64,000 nucleotides of DNA from Bugula neritina (GCA_964035545.1 OZ037769.1:357001-421000), one strand, 5' to 3'. Numbered from the stretch's first letter, positions 1 to 12,100 are shown. The notes: generated by a model from the sequence alone, not told the origin. A program made the numbers and translations.

Positions 1-440
1 CTGGAAAGTTGACCTGCTGGACACGCATTGCATTTGGGCTGTGCGAATACTAAATGCAGCGGAACGAGGTGAGAATTATCTTTCCTTGAATACTTCATTT
101 CTGTGAAACTATTAATCCAACACAAGTTACACTTTAATACTGCATTAACCATTGGGGAGAGCTGATTAGCTTGCTTGTTTACTTTGTCTTTCTAATAGTA
201 GATCTTTTTTCTTCAGATGGCTGGATTTATGTAGAGAATATTACAATAGCTGTGGCTGAAGAAGAAAAAGATCTAGAAAATTCCATGAACCTGTGTGCTC
301 ACCACCCTGAAGTTCTGAACCAATACTATACAACACTCAACTGTACAACACCAATGACTGGCAGATTCCTTCAAATGACCATGCAATCCACTCATGATGC
401 TAAACTGGTCTTTTACGAAATTGAAGTTCATGGCTTTTGA
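1..440 (+). CDS. Fucolectin-like (FTP / F5/8 type C-like) lectin, C-terminal part
   Basis: Only the 3' end of the gene is in the window. Exons are 1..68 (phase-1 donor GAACGAG|gtgaga) and 217..440 (acceptor cttcag, stop TGA at 438-440). The first exon reads W-K-V-D-L then A-V-R-I-L-N, which matches the 'W-x-V-D-L...V-x-I-x-N-R' strand of fucolectin/tachylectin-4/pentraxin-1 domains. The last exon ends GRFLQMTMQ...LVFYEIEVHGF, the usual final strands of that fold, and the protein stops directly after the domain. Cysteines flank the CAHHPEVLNQYY and LNCTTP segments, as in FTP domains. Family knowledge: secreted fucose-binding lectins of innate immunity. The fucose-binding His/Arg residues are not visible, so sugar binding is inference. 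A general discoidin-type domain is the alternative. Confidence 0.72.
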
Positions 441-898
441 ATTATTGTTGCGTACAACATATCAAATGCTAACAATAGATAGATTAATTCCTAATTATTT
501 ATGTTGTTATATTTAAAACTATGCTTGTCATTTCTTTAACCTTTATTCAGAATGTGTAATGCTTTCTAACTTTTAATCAAAGCTAAAAATTTAGTGAGAT
601 CAAGTAAAGCAGCATTAAGTATATTTATAAATGAACTATCTTAAAGTTCAATAGTTCAATAGTTCAATAGTGTGGGTATGTGTTTATTTTTACCCAATGG
701 AGATTATGACTGCAATTTAATCAAACATATATTTAGTTTACAGCACTTTGGAGTTCTTACATTGTATACTGTGACATCGCAACTTAAGGATTATATTTCT
801 TTCTCTTACTGGAAGATGCATTATGTTTGTTTGCTCCATGAAACTTGAAGGATTACTATATGCTTTAATACTGTGCGCTTTATAATACTTCTCAACCT

Positions 899-904
899 AA
901 TAAA
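899..904 (+). promoter_or_regulatory. Polyadenylation signal of the FTP lectin gene
   Basis: AATAAA lies about 460 bp after the stop codon in an AT-rich 3' UTR. It is the first perfect hexamer downstream, so it is the likely poly(A) signal, but the cleavage site is not visible. Confidence 0.5.
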
Positions 905-2166
905 CTCATCTATAATCTAAACTCTGTGGTTATCAAGACCAAATACATAGAAAAAAACACGATGAACAATAGTAAGTAATAGAAAGGAGTAGCCTATTCA
1001 ATACGCAAATCTCCTGTGTGTTAGGTTACTACGTATAACTTATTCCCTCTACAATAAGCAAAATAAATAATTTACTTACAAAGATGTATATTTTCCCTGG
1101 ACAGCTATACGATTTGCACTCATCACATTGAAACACTCTAGATTTTTTGTATTATTCTTGAATATTTGATTTAAAACCATTAAAAACATGTACGGTGAAA
1201 GTAAGTTGATAGGTTCACTTTGTGTTTCGATACATTTACTGACAAACCTTTGAGAATAACAGAGATTCATTAGAGTGTTGAAAATGGATACAAAGGTTGT
1301 TTACTAGCACCTTTTTACTTGGTGGAGATGAAATATGTAAAGTACTTCATTTGTACATTAGGCTAGTGTACAGCATAAAATTTTATAAAATGATATAGTC
1401 CTGTATGAAATATAGTGCAATTGATACAATTTAGTGTTATTTTATATGCTATATAACATTATAGTGCTCTGTGGGTACTACAGTATTTTAGCCCCAGTGT
1501 AATATGACAGTCTATATACTAGACTAAACTGCCATGGTAAAGGTAAACTGGTAGCACTACACTATGCAATTTCTTCTTTTTTATTGTTTTTATGAGAGAA
1601 AGTGAAAGTTTGACTGTCCATAGTTTACTACAGTTCAACCTATACAAAACTTGATATTATAACTCACTGTCACCTGTATCACTGAGGTTTTCTCTAAGTT
1701 ATAGAAACATAAAAACATAATATTTACTTGAATAACTTTTCCAATATTTTACTGCATTGTTAAATTTATATTAGCAACTTCAAATTCCTTTCTTGTTTAG
1801 TGAATTACCTATTTACTATTAACAACATTCCTGCTAATAACCTGGTAAACAAATAGCTATTCATTTCATAAGTTTGACAGCCATTTAGGAGTTGCTTCCC
1901 TCTGCATTATATAATACGTAGTCAATGTTGTGCTACTTATTTTACACATGTTGCTTTGCTGTAGGAGTTGTTGCACCTTGTATAATACTTGTACACTACG
2001 ATAATTATATTATAATATAGTCACACTAGAGAATGTATTTGCTGAATGATTCGTTGTTGCAAATATGAAATTCGGTTTCAACAAAAGTAGATGAAAAATA
2101 ATATCTATTGACAGCAAACTAGTTAAAACAGCAGCCATTATAAATCAAATGTGTAATAAAATATCC
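905..2166. other. Intergenic, no gene seen
   Basis: AT-rich sequence between the lectin 3' end and the SRP72 3' end. The one ORF on the minus strand (1076-1270) has no homology that I recognise, no splice context and low-complexity composition. I see no RNA gene here. Confidence 0.6.
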
Positions 2167-2172
2167 TTTATT
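2167..2172 (-). promoter_or_regulatory. Polyadenylation signal of SRP72
   Basis: TTTATT on the plus strand is AATAAA on the minus strand, 57-62 bp downstream of the SRP72 stop. A second AATAAA overlaps the stop codon itself (2228-2233), but it is too close to be the main one. Confidence 0.5.
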
Positions 2173-2228
2173 TCAGTTAGAAATAAAACTACGAGTACAG
2201 CAACACTCAAAGCTTAGTTCCAATGAAT

Positions 2229-5200
2229 TTATTTCTTTCCCTTCTTTGTCTTTTTCTTCTTCTGTTGCTGTTTGCTGGCAGAGTAGCCCTTGGAGGAAGT
2301 TCCCACAGGCTGGGACACCGACTCAGAAGTTGACGAGTCCATTTTTGTGATATCCCTACAGGAAATCACCATATACCAGATGTGTCATACACCAGATGTG
2401 TCATATACTAGACGTGTCATACACCAGATGTGTCATACAGTAGATGTGTCATACAGTAGATGTGTCATACACTAGATGTGTCATACAGTAGATGTGTCAT
2501 ATACTACATGTGTCATACACCAGATGTGTCATACACTAGATGTGTCATACACCAGATGTGTCATACGATATACAGAATATAAACTTACAACTCAGGACCC
2601 CCTGCCACAGTGGCTCCTTGGCTTCCTTTTCCTACAATACAATAACACTTGAAACAAAACACGACAATATGTTTATCACAGTAAGAGTGATATTCACCTG
2701 AACTAAAGATTACTACACGCTGACGTATCACTCAGTACAGGCCCTAGCAGTCTTGAAAGACCTACCTATGGCTTCTTTACGCTTATCCCTTCTGTGACCT
2801 TTATAGTTTGACCTCTCTCTCCGTGGCAACCAGCGCTCCGGGTTGGGGTCAACATCGGGATTGTAGTCTTTAGGCAGCTTCCCTTTTCTCTTGCGTTTAG
2901 ATTTCTTCTTAGATACTATCAGTACATCTGATCTACAAATAATCAGTGAGTACTAGTTACTATACCACTCAGTGAGTACTAGTAACTCTACCACTCAGTG
3001 AGTACTAGTTACTCTACCACTCAGTGAGTACTAGTTACTATACCACTCAGTGAGTACTAGTTACTATACCACTCAGTGAGTACTAGTAACTCTACCACTC
3101 AGTGAGTACTAGTAACTCTACCACTCAGTGAGTACTAGTTACTATACCACTCCGTGAGTACTAGTTACTATACCACTCAGTGAGTACTAGTTACTATACC
3201 ACTCCGTGAGTACTAGTTACTATACCACTCAGTGAGTACTAGTTACTCTACCACTCAGTGAGTACTAGTTACTCTATCACTCAGTGAGTACTAGTTACTC
3301 TACCACTCAGTGAGTACTAGTAACTCTACCACTCAGTGAGTACTAGTTACTATACCACTCAGTGAGTACTAGTAACTCTACCACTCAGTGAGTACTAGTT
3401 ACTCTACCACTCAGTGAGTACTAGTTACTATACCACTCAGTGAGTACTAGTTACTCTACCACTCAGTGAGTACTAGTTACTATACCACTCAGTGAGTACT
3501 AGTTACTCCACTACTCAGTGACTCAGTAAGCAACACTGCCAATAAATAACAATTACTTGTCAAATGTGGTTGCTGCTTTCTCTTCTTTCTTAGCCTTGTA
3601 TTTGTTAGCCAGGGAGGCAGACGATTCCTCCAAGGCGTCCACATCGATGGCCTCTGCTAGACTCTCGATAGATGGCAGTTCATTGCTTATTCTGAGAACT
3701 TGGGCTAAGGACATAACTTCAGACATTGTAACTCTATTGAATTAAATACACAAGTCAAGTTAGAACTCATTGTACAGTGTGCACTCAGGCAGAAAGGATA
3801 CTTCTTTGCTTTAGGTGGGTCAAACTGAGAATAGGCTGCAAAGAGCATGCTCAGCACATTCCGGTTGTCGGGAGTCAGCTTTCTCAACTTCTCCAGAAAG
3901 GAGGCAGCGACACGCGGGTTCTTCAGCTTCAGTTGGAACTCGGCAGCCGACCTCAGAATGTGCGGAAAAGATGTGCCGTTTCTCTATAGAATATAAGGAC
4001 TGTATTCACATGAGTACAGTCAACTACTGTAATCACATGAGTACAGTCAACTACTGTAATCACATGAGTACAGTCAACTACTGTAATCACATGAGTACAG
4101 TCAACTACTGCAATCACATGAGTACAGTCAACTACTGTAATCACAAGAGTTCAAGTAGCATAAAACACACTCATTTCTTCGTTTTCCACTAAACCAAAGA
4201 AAAAGTGAAGGTACACAATTACCTCATTTTTTTCATACCAGGAAATTACATCATCAAAGAACTCTGACACAGAATCGTCTGCTCCCTGACTCATGTAGAG
4301 GCTGACTAGTAATGACACCTAGAAGAGAATATCCAGTACACATGCACTTATACACAATAACATTATATGACAGCAGCTTAATGCTCACTGGAACTGCTAG
4401 ATGAGATAATATAGAGTAAAACTAACCAAATAAACTCAAATTTCAGCTCCTAATGAGTCACGTCGACTCAGACTAGCGAAATAATGTGGCTGGACTTACA
4501 ATGGCGGGCTTGTAGGTGACGTGCCCGAGTTTCCTGAGCACCTGACACACTTGAGACGTGTCTCCGAGGCTAAGGTGAAGGTTAGCCAGTGAAAACTGAA
4601 CACTTAGACTCAATTCCTCAGACTCGGTGACATGAGACTACAAACAAGAGCAGATCTTAGGCTATAAGGAGGAAGGACAACTCCACTCTAGCCTAGACCA
4701 ACATGGTGTTGAACAGTATGCTGACCTTGAGTAACTCGAGTGCTGTCAGCTGCTGCCGAGACTTCACCATCAAACTGCTCTCTATCAGCACGGCCAGGTC
4801 GGTTACGTCAGCGTACTTCTTCCTGAGAGTCTGGCAGAGGTTTCTACAGACATCTACCTGGTGACACAGTATATGTACAGGTAAGTATATATATACTGTA
4901 TAACATATAACACAGTACACATACAGGTAAGTATATATATACTGTATAACATATAACACAGTACACGTACAGGTAAGTATATATATACTGTATAACATAT
5001 AACACAGTACACGTACAGGTAAGTATATATATACTGTATAACATATAACACAGTGTATGTACTGGTCAGAGTGGTTACCTGGTCAGAGTGGTTACCTGGT
5101 TAGAGTGGTTACCTGGTTAGAGTGGTTACCTGGTTAGAGTGGTTACCTGGTTAGAGTGGTTACCTGGTTAGAGTGGTTACCTGGTTAGAGTGGTTACCTG

Positions 5201-8200
5201 GTTAGAGTGGTTACCTGGTTAGCGTGGTTACCTGGTTAGAGTGGTTACCTGGTTAGAGTGGTTACCTTGTTAGAGTGGTTACCTGGTTAGAGTGGTTACC
5301 TGGTTAGCGTGGTTACCTGGTTAGAGTGGTTACCTGGTTAGAGTGGTTACCTGGGTAGAGTGGTTACCTGGGTAGAGTGGTTACCTGGTTAGAGTGGTTA
5401 CCTGGTTAGAGTGGTTACCTGGTTAGAGTGGTTACCTGGTTAGAGCGGTTACCAGGTTAGAGTAGTTACCTGGTTAGAGTGGTTACCTGGTTAGAGTGGT
5501 TACCAGGTTAGAGTGGTTACCTGGTTAGAGTGGTTACCTGGTTAGAGTGGTTACCTGGTTAGAGTGGTTACCTGGTTAGAGTGGTTACCTGGTTAGAGTG
5601 GTTACCTGGTTAGAGTGGTTACCTGGTTAGAGTGGTAGGCCAGCAGACAATTATTAACGTCAATAGACTTGAGCTGAGAGCTGGTCAACTTCTTGGACAG
5701 CTCAGGTGCTGTCGCCAGTTTCATCTTCTTCTTGCTGTCGAAGACGTTCTGATCCTACAAACACACTGAGTAGTTGGTTTCTACATACAACCACAATCAC
5801 CAACACACCATGACTGACAGCCTGACTGACACCTCTGTCAGCTCATAGATCACGTTGACACATTTCCTGCTGACAGTGATAACCTCTGACCCACCTGGTT
5901 AATGGTGACGGTGTTATTGGCAGCGACAGCGGTAACAGTCATGTCACTCGGCTTATTCTTAAACAGAGAGTTGTAGATCTTCAGAGCTTCATCCGTCTTC
6001 CCTAACATCTGCATGCAGTAGGCCAGCTGAACCCTGGGATATAGAGTATAACACTGTGTTACCTAGCAATAGCTATTCTATCACATTCTAATGTGTTACC
6101 TAGCAATGGCTATTCTATCACAATCTAATGTGTTACCTAGTAATAGCTATTCTATCACACTCTAATGTGTTACCTAATAATAGCAAGCTCATCTTCCTTT
6201 TCCTCTTCAGTCATGTCCTCATCTTCAAGGCTTTCTTGGCACAATTCTATGCAAAGTATTACACTGTGTAGTAGAGAGTACACTGTATAGTACAGAGTAC
6301 ACTGTATAGTACAGAGTACACTGTATAGTAGAGAGTACACTGTATAGCACAGAGTACATTGTATAGTAGAGAGTACACTGTATAGTACAGAGTACATGGT
6401 ATAGTAGAGAGTACATTGTATAGTAGAGAGTACACTGTATGGTACAGAGTATTTACTAACCTATTGCCCGGGTGAGCTGTGATTGGGCAGCTTCGTAGTC
6501 TTTCTGACCAATCAGGAAGCAGGCAGCATTATAGCACCTGTCGGAGTTGTCGTCAGCAGCGTCTGGGGTTACCTGAGAACATGAGAGGAGAGATTGAGTT
6601 ATATAGACTGAGAGATTGAGTTATATAGACTGAGAGATTGAGTTATATAGACTGAGAGATTGAGTTATATAGACTGAGAGATTGAGTTATATAGACTGAG
6701 AGATTGAGTTATATATACTGAGAGATTGAGTTATATAGACTGAGAGATTGAGTTATATAGACTGAGAGATTGAGTTATATAGACTGAGAGATTGAGTTAT
6801 ATATACTGAGAGATTGAGTTATATAGACTGAGAGATTGAGTTATATAGACTGAGAGATACTCACGAGGTCAGAGGTCGAGTTGGACAAACTGAGCGCTGC
6901 CGATACAGCAGACACATTGATCTGTCTCTCGTCATCGTAATCATCATTAGAATTCTTAACAACCTCTTTATAGAGGTTAATGGCACCTTCATAGTCTTCC
7001 AGTCTGTACAGCTAGAAGAAAGAAGACAACTCTTAATAGAGAGTATATCATGTAAAGTACAAGTATCATCAACTGATACATTATATCTCATGAAACGGGA
7101 GAGAAACTTACCAGCTGAGCCAGTAACTCCTTTCCTCGCAGGTCCAGTTTATCAGCACCTCTGAGAGTGGCCAAGGCGTCCTCATTCCTATACAGTCTGT
7201 ACTCACAGTACGCCTTCTCAAACACCATGCCACTCAACGCCTCGCTGTACTTGTTCAGGATGTCCAAGGCATTCTGGAAGTTACTCAGTTGAATGAGACA
7301 CACCACTTTATATCTGGCAGCGTCCGACTCACCTGGCGCTGCCTTCAGAACTGCAACAACAGATACTCAAACTTCTGCACTCTCACTTTTTGATCAGGTA
7401 ATTTCAACAGATATAGTGACAGCAACCAAATATAATGGGTATTGTAGCTAGGCAGTAGACAAGTAAACATGACAATTAGCACTTTGTTCGCTGCCTTAGC
7501 TGCTAGCTGCCTTAGCTGTAGTCTATATAGTTTCTTATTCATGTACAAAACATTGTGAGGAGAGATGTTTGCTATTAGGACACAATAAACCCAATTATAC
7601 ATTTCAACAGAGTAGATTTGCTAGCTAGATGGCGTCATCACAGCTGGAGACAATACAATAATCATATTATTTATATACATAATCTGTAAATTTGTCTTCC
7701 CACTTTATTGCAATATACTACTGGTAATAAGGTGAACAGCTAGTACTTGACAATGTTTTTTTAATTTAATACCAAAAAAAATTAACTTCAAGTTGTTTGG
7801 CCAGAACATGTATAAAACGATAAGAATCACAACTCAATCTAAACAGTAATAGGTTATATCCATATTTTTCAACATAACTTGCAAGCACATTTGTATGTTA
7901 AGTAATTTACTACCCAAGGCATATAGGAAAAATTTCATCTAAAGATTATTAAGAAAATCCCTTATCAAGTTAGTTAACATAATGTTTAGAAAATTAAATA
8001 TGAATGAAAAAGCTAAACTAACATAAAATCACTTCCACATGCATCACGATCATTACTATTATGAAAACATATACAAACATAACTAAACGCTTTTGACTTT
8101 GAGTAACTTCGAAGTCTTGATTCCTAATAAAAGTGACACACAATCAGTGAATCACAATGCATATCAGTACGAGTATAAACTTCGCAATAACTATCTAGAC

Positions 8201-8577
8201 TGAAAATATTACAATCAGCATCACCATAACAGACTCAGACTGGGAAAAAAACAATATAACAATAAGTTTAACGTGAACATCATAATCAACAAATCTAAAA
8301 CTAAAAGTAAATGAAAATATTCGAATTTGATTACATTTAATTTTATCTTTAAAATGAAAATTGATCAAATAACATTAAAAGTCACAAGAAAAGGTTTATT
8401 ATTTTACTAAAATTAAAAAGCTGACTACTATAAAAATGAAGGTAATACTAATACTTAAATAAACTTACTAGATTCTGCTGTCTTGATAGCTTTTTCATAA
8501 TTTTGCGCATCACCACATCGCTTTAAATCAGCATAAAGGAGAGGCAAATTAGGTTGGTTTTGGCCGGGTTTTGCCAT
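2229..8577 (-). CDS. SRP72: Signal recognition particle subunit SRP72, complete
   Basis: Fifteen exons, in transcription order: 8577-8469, 7350-7112, 7011-6865, 6572-6461, 6246-6174, 6033-5895, 5754-5623, 4857-4726, 4637-4500, 4318-4223, 3983-3802, 3733-3557, 2932-2766, 2631-2589, 2355-2229. They sum to 2013 nt (670 aa, close to the usual ~670) with every phase matching. The start MAKPGQNQ is the only ATG before the first donor. The body is a TPR array (KVVCLIQLSNF, FEKAYCEYRLYRNEDAL, LYRLEDYEGAI, YNAACFLIGQKDYEAA, QLAYCMQMLGKTDEAL, DQNVFDSKKK). The 7SL RNA-binding tail has the family signature KGKLPKDYNPDVDPNPERW (exon 2932-2766), then KGSQGATVAGG and a Lys-rich terminus ending KKGKK. SRP72 works with SRP68 on 7SL RNA in ER targeting. 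Most introns carry minisatellites. Its start faces the prenylcysteine oxidase gene head to head. Confidence 0.96.
2374..2568. repeat. 16-bp minisatellite in the last SRP72 intron
   Basis: About 12 copies of a unit of the form tgtgtcatacaccaga (variants cacTAGA, cagTAGA), filling most of the intron 2356-2588. There is no clear copy of the splice sites in the unit. Confidence 0.85.
2945..3526. repeat. 26-bp minisatellite in an SRP72 intron
   Basis: About 22 copies of a 26-bp unit beginning agtgagtactagttacta (variants agtaactcta), filling the intron 2933-3556. The half-palindromic core gagtactagt/actcagtgagt could form hairpins. Confidence 0.9.
4007..4145. repeat. 27-bp minisatellite in an SRP72 intron
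   Basis: Five copies of a 27-bp unit with core catgagtacagtcaactact, inside the intron 3984-4222. The unit stays open in several frames, so it generates spurious ORFs on both strands. Confidence 0.85.
4867..5052. repeat. 46-bp tandem repeat in an SRP72 intron
   Basis: Four copies of a 46-bp unit containing acaggtaagtatatatat and actgtataacatataaca. The donor-like GTAAGT is on the strand opposite to the gene, so it is not a functional donor for SRP72. Confidence 0.85.
5057..5638. repeat. 17-bp splice-donor-spanning minisatellite (SRP72)
   Basis: About 34 copies of ggttagagtggttacct. Read on the minus strand, each unit is CACTCTAACCAG followed by gtaac. That is the last 12 coding bases of exon 5754-5623 (codons H-S-N-Q) plus the first five bases of its intron. 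The exon end itself is the outermost copy. Confidence 0.92.
6056..6178. repeat. 37-bp splice-donor-spanning repeat (SRP72)
   Basis: Just over three copies of a 37-bp unit. On the minus strand each has gctattactag followed by gtaacacatt, a near copy of the end of exon 6246-6174 (GCTATTATTAG) and its donor. The exon end forms the last partial copy. Confidence 0.85.
6265..6455. repeat. 19-bp minisatellite in an SRP72 intron
   Basis: About 10 copies of actgtatagtacagagtac and variants, filling the intron 6247-6460. Confidence 0.85.
6590..6857. repeat. 22-bp minisatellite in an SRP72 intron
   Basis: Twelve copies of a 22-bp unit with core agattgagttatatagact, nearly identical to one another, filling the intron 6573-6864. 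Confidence 0.9.
7351..8468. other. SRP72 intron 1
   Basis: About 1.1 kb of AT-rich intron between the first and second SRP72 exons. Unlike the other introns of this gene it has no minisatellite. No coding signal was recognised; the ORF at 7345-7602 only extends an exon into the intron. Confidence 0.7.
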
Positions 8578-8805
8578 AATGACACTGGTTGTGATGGTAA
8601 AGTAACTACAATAACTACCACTTTAACTTTATATGCAGGAAAAAGTTAACTTAAAGTAAATAGCAATGCGTTTCACTAAAAGTATAAGTGTGACTTTTCG
8701 CACAAATTGAAATGACAAATATCACAAAGTTGACCCTAGAGCCAGTGGCCAAGTCATCAATTTTGCCGTTGCTTCAGTTTTTTCTTTTCCGACTAACATA
8801 AATAG

Positions 8806-9132
8806 GCTTCCCAATTGAAAATTAGAATACTGAGGAACGCAGGCTATACAAAGTTTTACAAATTACTGAAATGGAATTGTATTCCACTCAAGGGTCACGA
8901 TTATTGCTTTTCATTGATACAAATGGCATTAGAGGAATCGCTAAGTTTAGTTGATAAACCACCTACATCAGAGATAATCATCTTGGGAAACCATGAAGTT
9001 GGTTCGAATTTTATGCTAGTATTTAAAGCACAAAGGCTAAAGGCAAAGTTCAAAGTTTACAGAGTTCAAAATGTCCACAAATGTGACAAGCCCAAGGTTA
9101 AACGAAATAACTTCATAAACATTATAAAGTAA
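8806..9132 (+). CDS. Unrecognised ORF in the SRP72/PCYOX divergent promoter
   Basis: An open frame of 109 codons from the stop TAG at 8803-8805 to TAA at 9130-9132. It has no ATG near its 5' end; the first Met, within SLIQMALEES, lies about 43 codons in. A possible acceptor (aaatag) sits at 8805. The protein is not low-complexity: it reads KFYKLLKWNCIPLKGHDYC, then MALEESLSLVDKPPTSEIII, and ends in a basic stretch. The PLxGHDYCFSLI segment faintly recalls the catalytic loop of OTU-type cysteine proteases (GDGxCxF), but the match is weak. It ends only 30 bp before the PCYOX start codon. It may be a decayed transposon-derived fragment, a small gene or chance. I assign no function. Confidence 0.3.
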   Translation, partial: ASQLKIRILRNAGYTKFYKLLKWNCIPLKGHDYCFSLIQMALEESLSLVDKPPTSEIIILGNHEVGSNFMLVFKAQRLKAKFKVYRVQNVHKCDKPKVKRNNFINIIK

Positions 9133-9162
9133 TCAAGCATTTAACCGGTTAAATACCTCAAA

Positions 9163-12100
9163 ATGAACATAAATTGTGCAGTCGCGGTGGCTATCCTTAA
9201 TGTTGCTATTGTAAATTCACAGTTCACTTCATTTTTTGATGATATTGACGTGCCAAGAATAGGTTAGTTTTGTAACTATTTGAATTTGCAATACTTATAC
9301 TAATAGTAATACTATTACTAATAGTAATACTAATACAGTAATACTAATAGTAATACTAATAGTAAAACTAATAGTAATAGTAATACTGATAGTATTAGTA
9401 TTACTGTAGATGTAGTACTTATAGTTAAACAGTTATACTAGAAGTCAAAGTGATGGTGATACTTGATACTTAGTTATAGTTATGCTCATACTGATACTCA
9501 TAGTCATAGTAATCATATAGCAATAACTATGAGTCGTAGTTGAACTTAATGTTATATGATTACTATGAGCATCAGTATGAGTAGGAATAGTCATAGTAGT
9601 ATATTGCTGTGGCGTGTGAATATGTGTTAGTTTAAACATTATAATATTAAAATTAAATATTGTTAAACAATTATAAAAATTTTATTAATAATAGATATTA
9701 TAACAGTGAAAAACATAATTGAAATTATCTTATATTTCTTATACAGATCTGATGATTATAAAGCAGGTAGGTTATATTATTGTAGAATGTTTAAATAGAT
9801 CAGGTAGACAGGTTTGTGTGTTTCTGTTTTAGCGATAGTTGGGGGTGGAATAGGGGGATCCACTGCTGCCTATAAACTCAGAGACTTCTTCGGAGAAGCT
9901 TTGACCACTCTAGATGTCTATGAGAAAGACAAAATTGGTGGCAGATTGAGAACCATAAATATAGATGGGGAAGAGTACGAGACGGGTGGTAGTGTGATAC
10001 ACCCCGCCAATCAGCACATGATCGAGTTTACTAAACTATTAGGTCTGAATATCCTTTTAAGTTTTGGTCGTTAGCTGTGCTACTGTGTAACTACTTTAAA
10101 TGTGTTAGCTTTACTCTGTCAGACTTTTACATGAACTTGTAAATATATGTTTACATCTTGTGACTGGACTTCCTGCCTACTGACTGCATCAACTAATCCA
10201 TGAACATCGAAATATTTCACGCAGTCTCAGCTGACCCAGCATTTCTACATTTAATCTACGAATGCAGGGTTGAGTGAACGACCCGATCAAGGCGATGGGT
10301 CATTCGCCATGTTTGATAGAAGTACAAAGGTCTTTGAGCCGTCAAGAAACTCCTGGGTACAAACTTTGCAGTTGCTATGGCGATATGGCTGGAATTTGCT
10401 TACCATGCAGAGATCAACTAACAACTTCCTTCACGACTTCAGCAGGCAGGTCATGTGATGTGACAGTATGTGATGTGACAGTATGTGATGTGACAGTATG
10501 TGATGTGACAATGTGTCATGTGACAGTATGTGATGTGACAGTATGTGATGTGACAGTACTACTACTCAACTAGTCTTTGTTAATAGTATTACAGGTTGAT
10601 CATGTGACTTTGTTTCTCAACTTCTGTTGCGATTCTCAAGCAAGTTTGCCGAGTAGTAGAGTCTAAGTATATCTGTAGCTTGTGTGTGAAGAGTAAAGTG
10701 TAGTGCAATAGTGTAACTGATAATATGTTATACGATATTACATCTCATTGCAGTTATATAACATAATACGTACAATATATATGATATAAGAGGTATAATA
10801 TATATAGTATAATACATACAATATACAGGATTTACAAGTGGCAGGATGAACACCAGTCATTCACGACTCTCCCCAACCTGCTGCTGTCAATGTCTGATGA
10901 CATCATGAACGCCACTCAGCTGTCTCTGCGTCAGCTCATGGCCTCGCAGGGGATCTCACAGAAACTGGTAGATGAGCTGGTTTTGTCAGCGTGCAGAGTG
11001 AACTACGGTCAGACGCCAGACAACCTGCACGCTCTAGTGGGTAGGTGTTACCTCACAGTACTGTACCTACTTAGTGTAGCATACTCTAGTGGGTACGTGC
11101 TACCTCACAGTACTGTACTTACTTAGTGTAACACACTCTAGTGGGTACGTGGTACCTCACAGTACTGTACTTGATATAACACGCTCTAGTGGGTACGTGT
11201 TACTTCACAGTACCATACTTACTTAGTGTAACACGCTCTAGTGGGTACGTGTTACTTCACAGTACCATACTTACTTAGTGTAACACGCTCTAGTGGGTAC
11301 GTGTTACCTCACAGTGCTGTACTTACTTAGTGTAGCACACTCTAGTGGGTACGTGTTACCTCACAGTGCTGTACTTACTTAGTGTAACACACTCTAGTGG
11401 GGACGTGTTACCTCACAGTGCTGTACTTACTTAGTGTAACACACACTAGTGGGTACGTGTTACCTCACAGTACTGTACTTACTGTAGCACACTCTAGTGG
11501 GTACGTGCTACCTCACAGTACTGTACTTACTTAGTGTAACACACTCTAGTGGGTACGTGTTACCTCACAGTGCTGTACTTACTTAGTGTAACACACTCTA
11601 GTGGGGACGTGTTACCTCACAGTGCTGTACTTACTTAGTGTAACACACACTAGTGGGTACGTGTTACCTCACAGTACTGTACTTACTGTAGCACACTCTA
11701 GTGGGTACGTGCTACCTCACAGTACTGTACTTACTTAGTGTAACACACTCTAGTGGGTACGTGTTACCTCACAGTATTATACTTACTCAGTGTTTTCTAG
11801 GCTCAGTGTCTGTGGCTGGAGCAGACCCTGGCTTATGGGACGTGAAGGGAGGCAACTACAAGGTTGCAGAGGGGCTGTTACAGAGGTCTAAGGCTAACAT
11901 TATCTCCTCAGCTGTGGTTAAGATAGTCAACTCTACTGTGGAGAGGTCGCGGCCCCTCTACTCTCTCCACTCTGCTGACGGCAGCGTCAGGCAGTATGAT
12001 GCGGTGATCCTGGCCTACCCCTTCATTGTCGGCCAACCGTCAGTTGAGTTCTCTGGTTTTCTTACGGACTTTAGGGAGCTGCACCGCCGGTTCCACCATC

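Noticed and set aside
2945-3526. CRISPR-like array
   Set aside because: Repeats are strictly head-to-tail without unique spacers and lie in an intron of a eukaryotic gene. The same holds for all other arrays in the window.
4693-5051. Minus-strand ORFs of IYILTCTCTVLYVIQY repeats
   Set aside because: They read the 46-bp intron repeat; the real SRP72 exon is 4726-4857 only.
9746-9765. 20-bp microexon in PCYOX intron 1 (acag...gcag|gtaggt)
   Set aside because: Including it shifts frame and hits a stop at the start of the FAD-motif exon.
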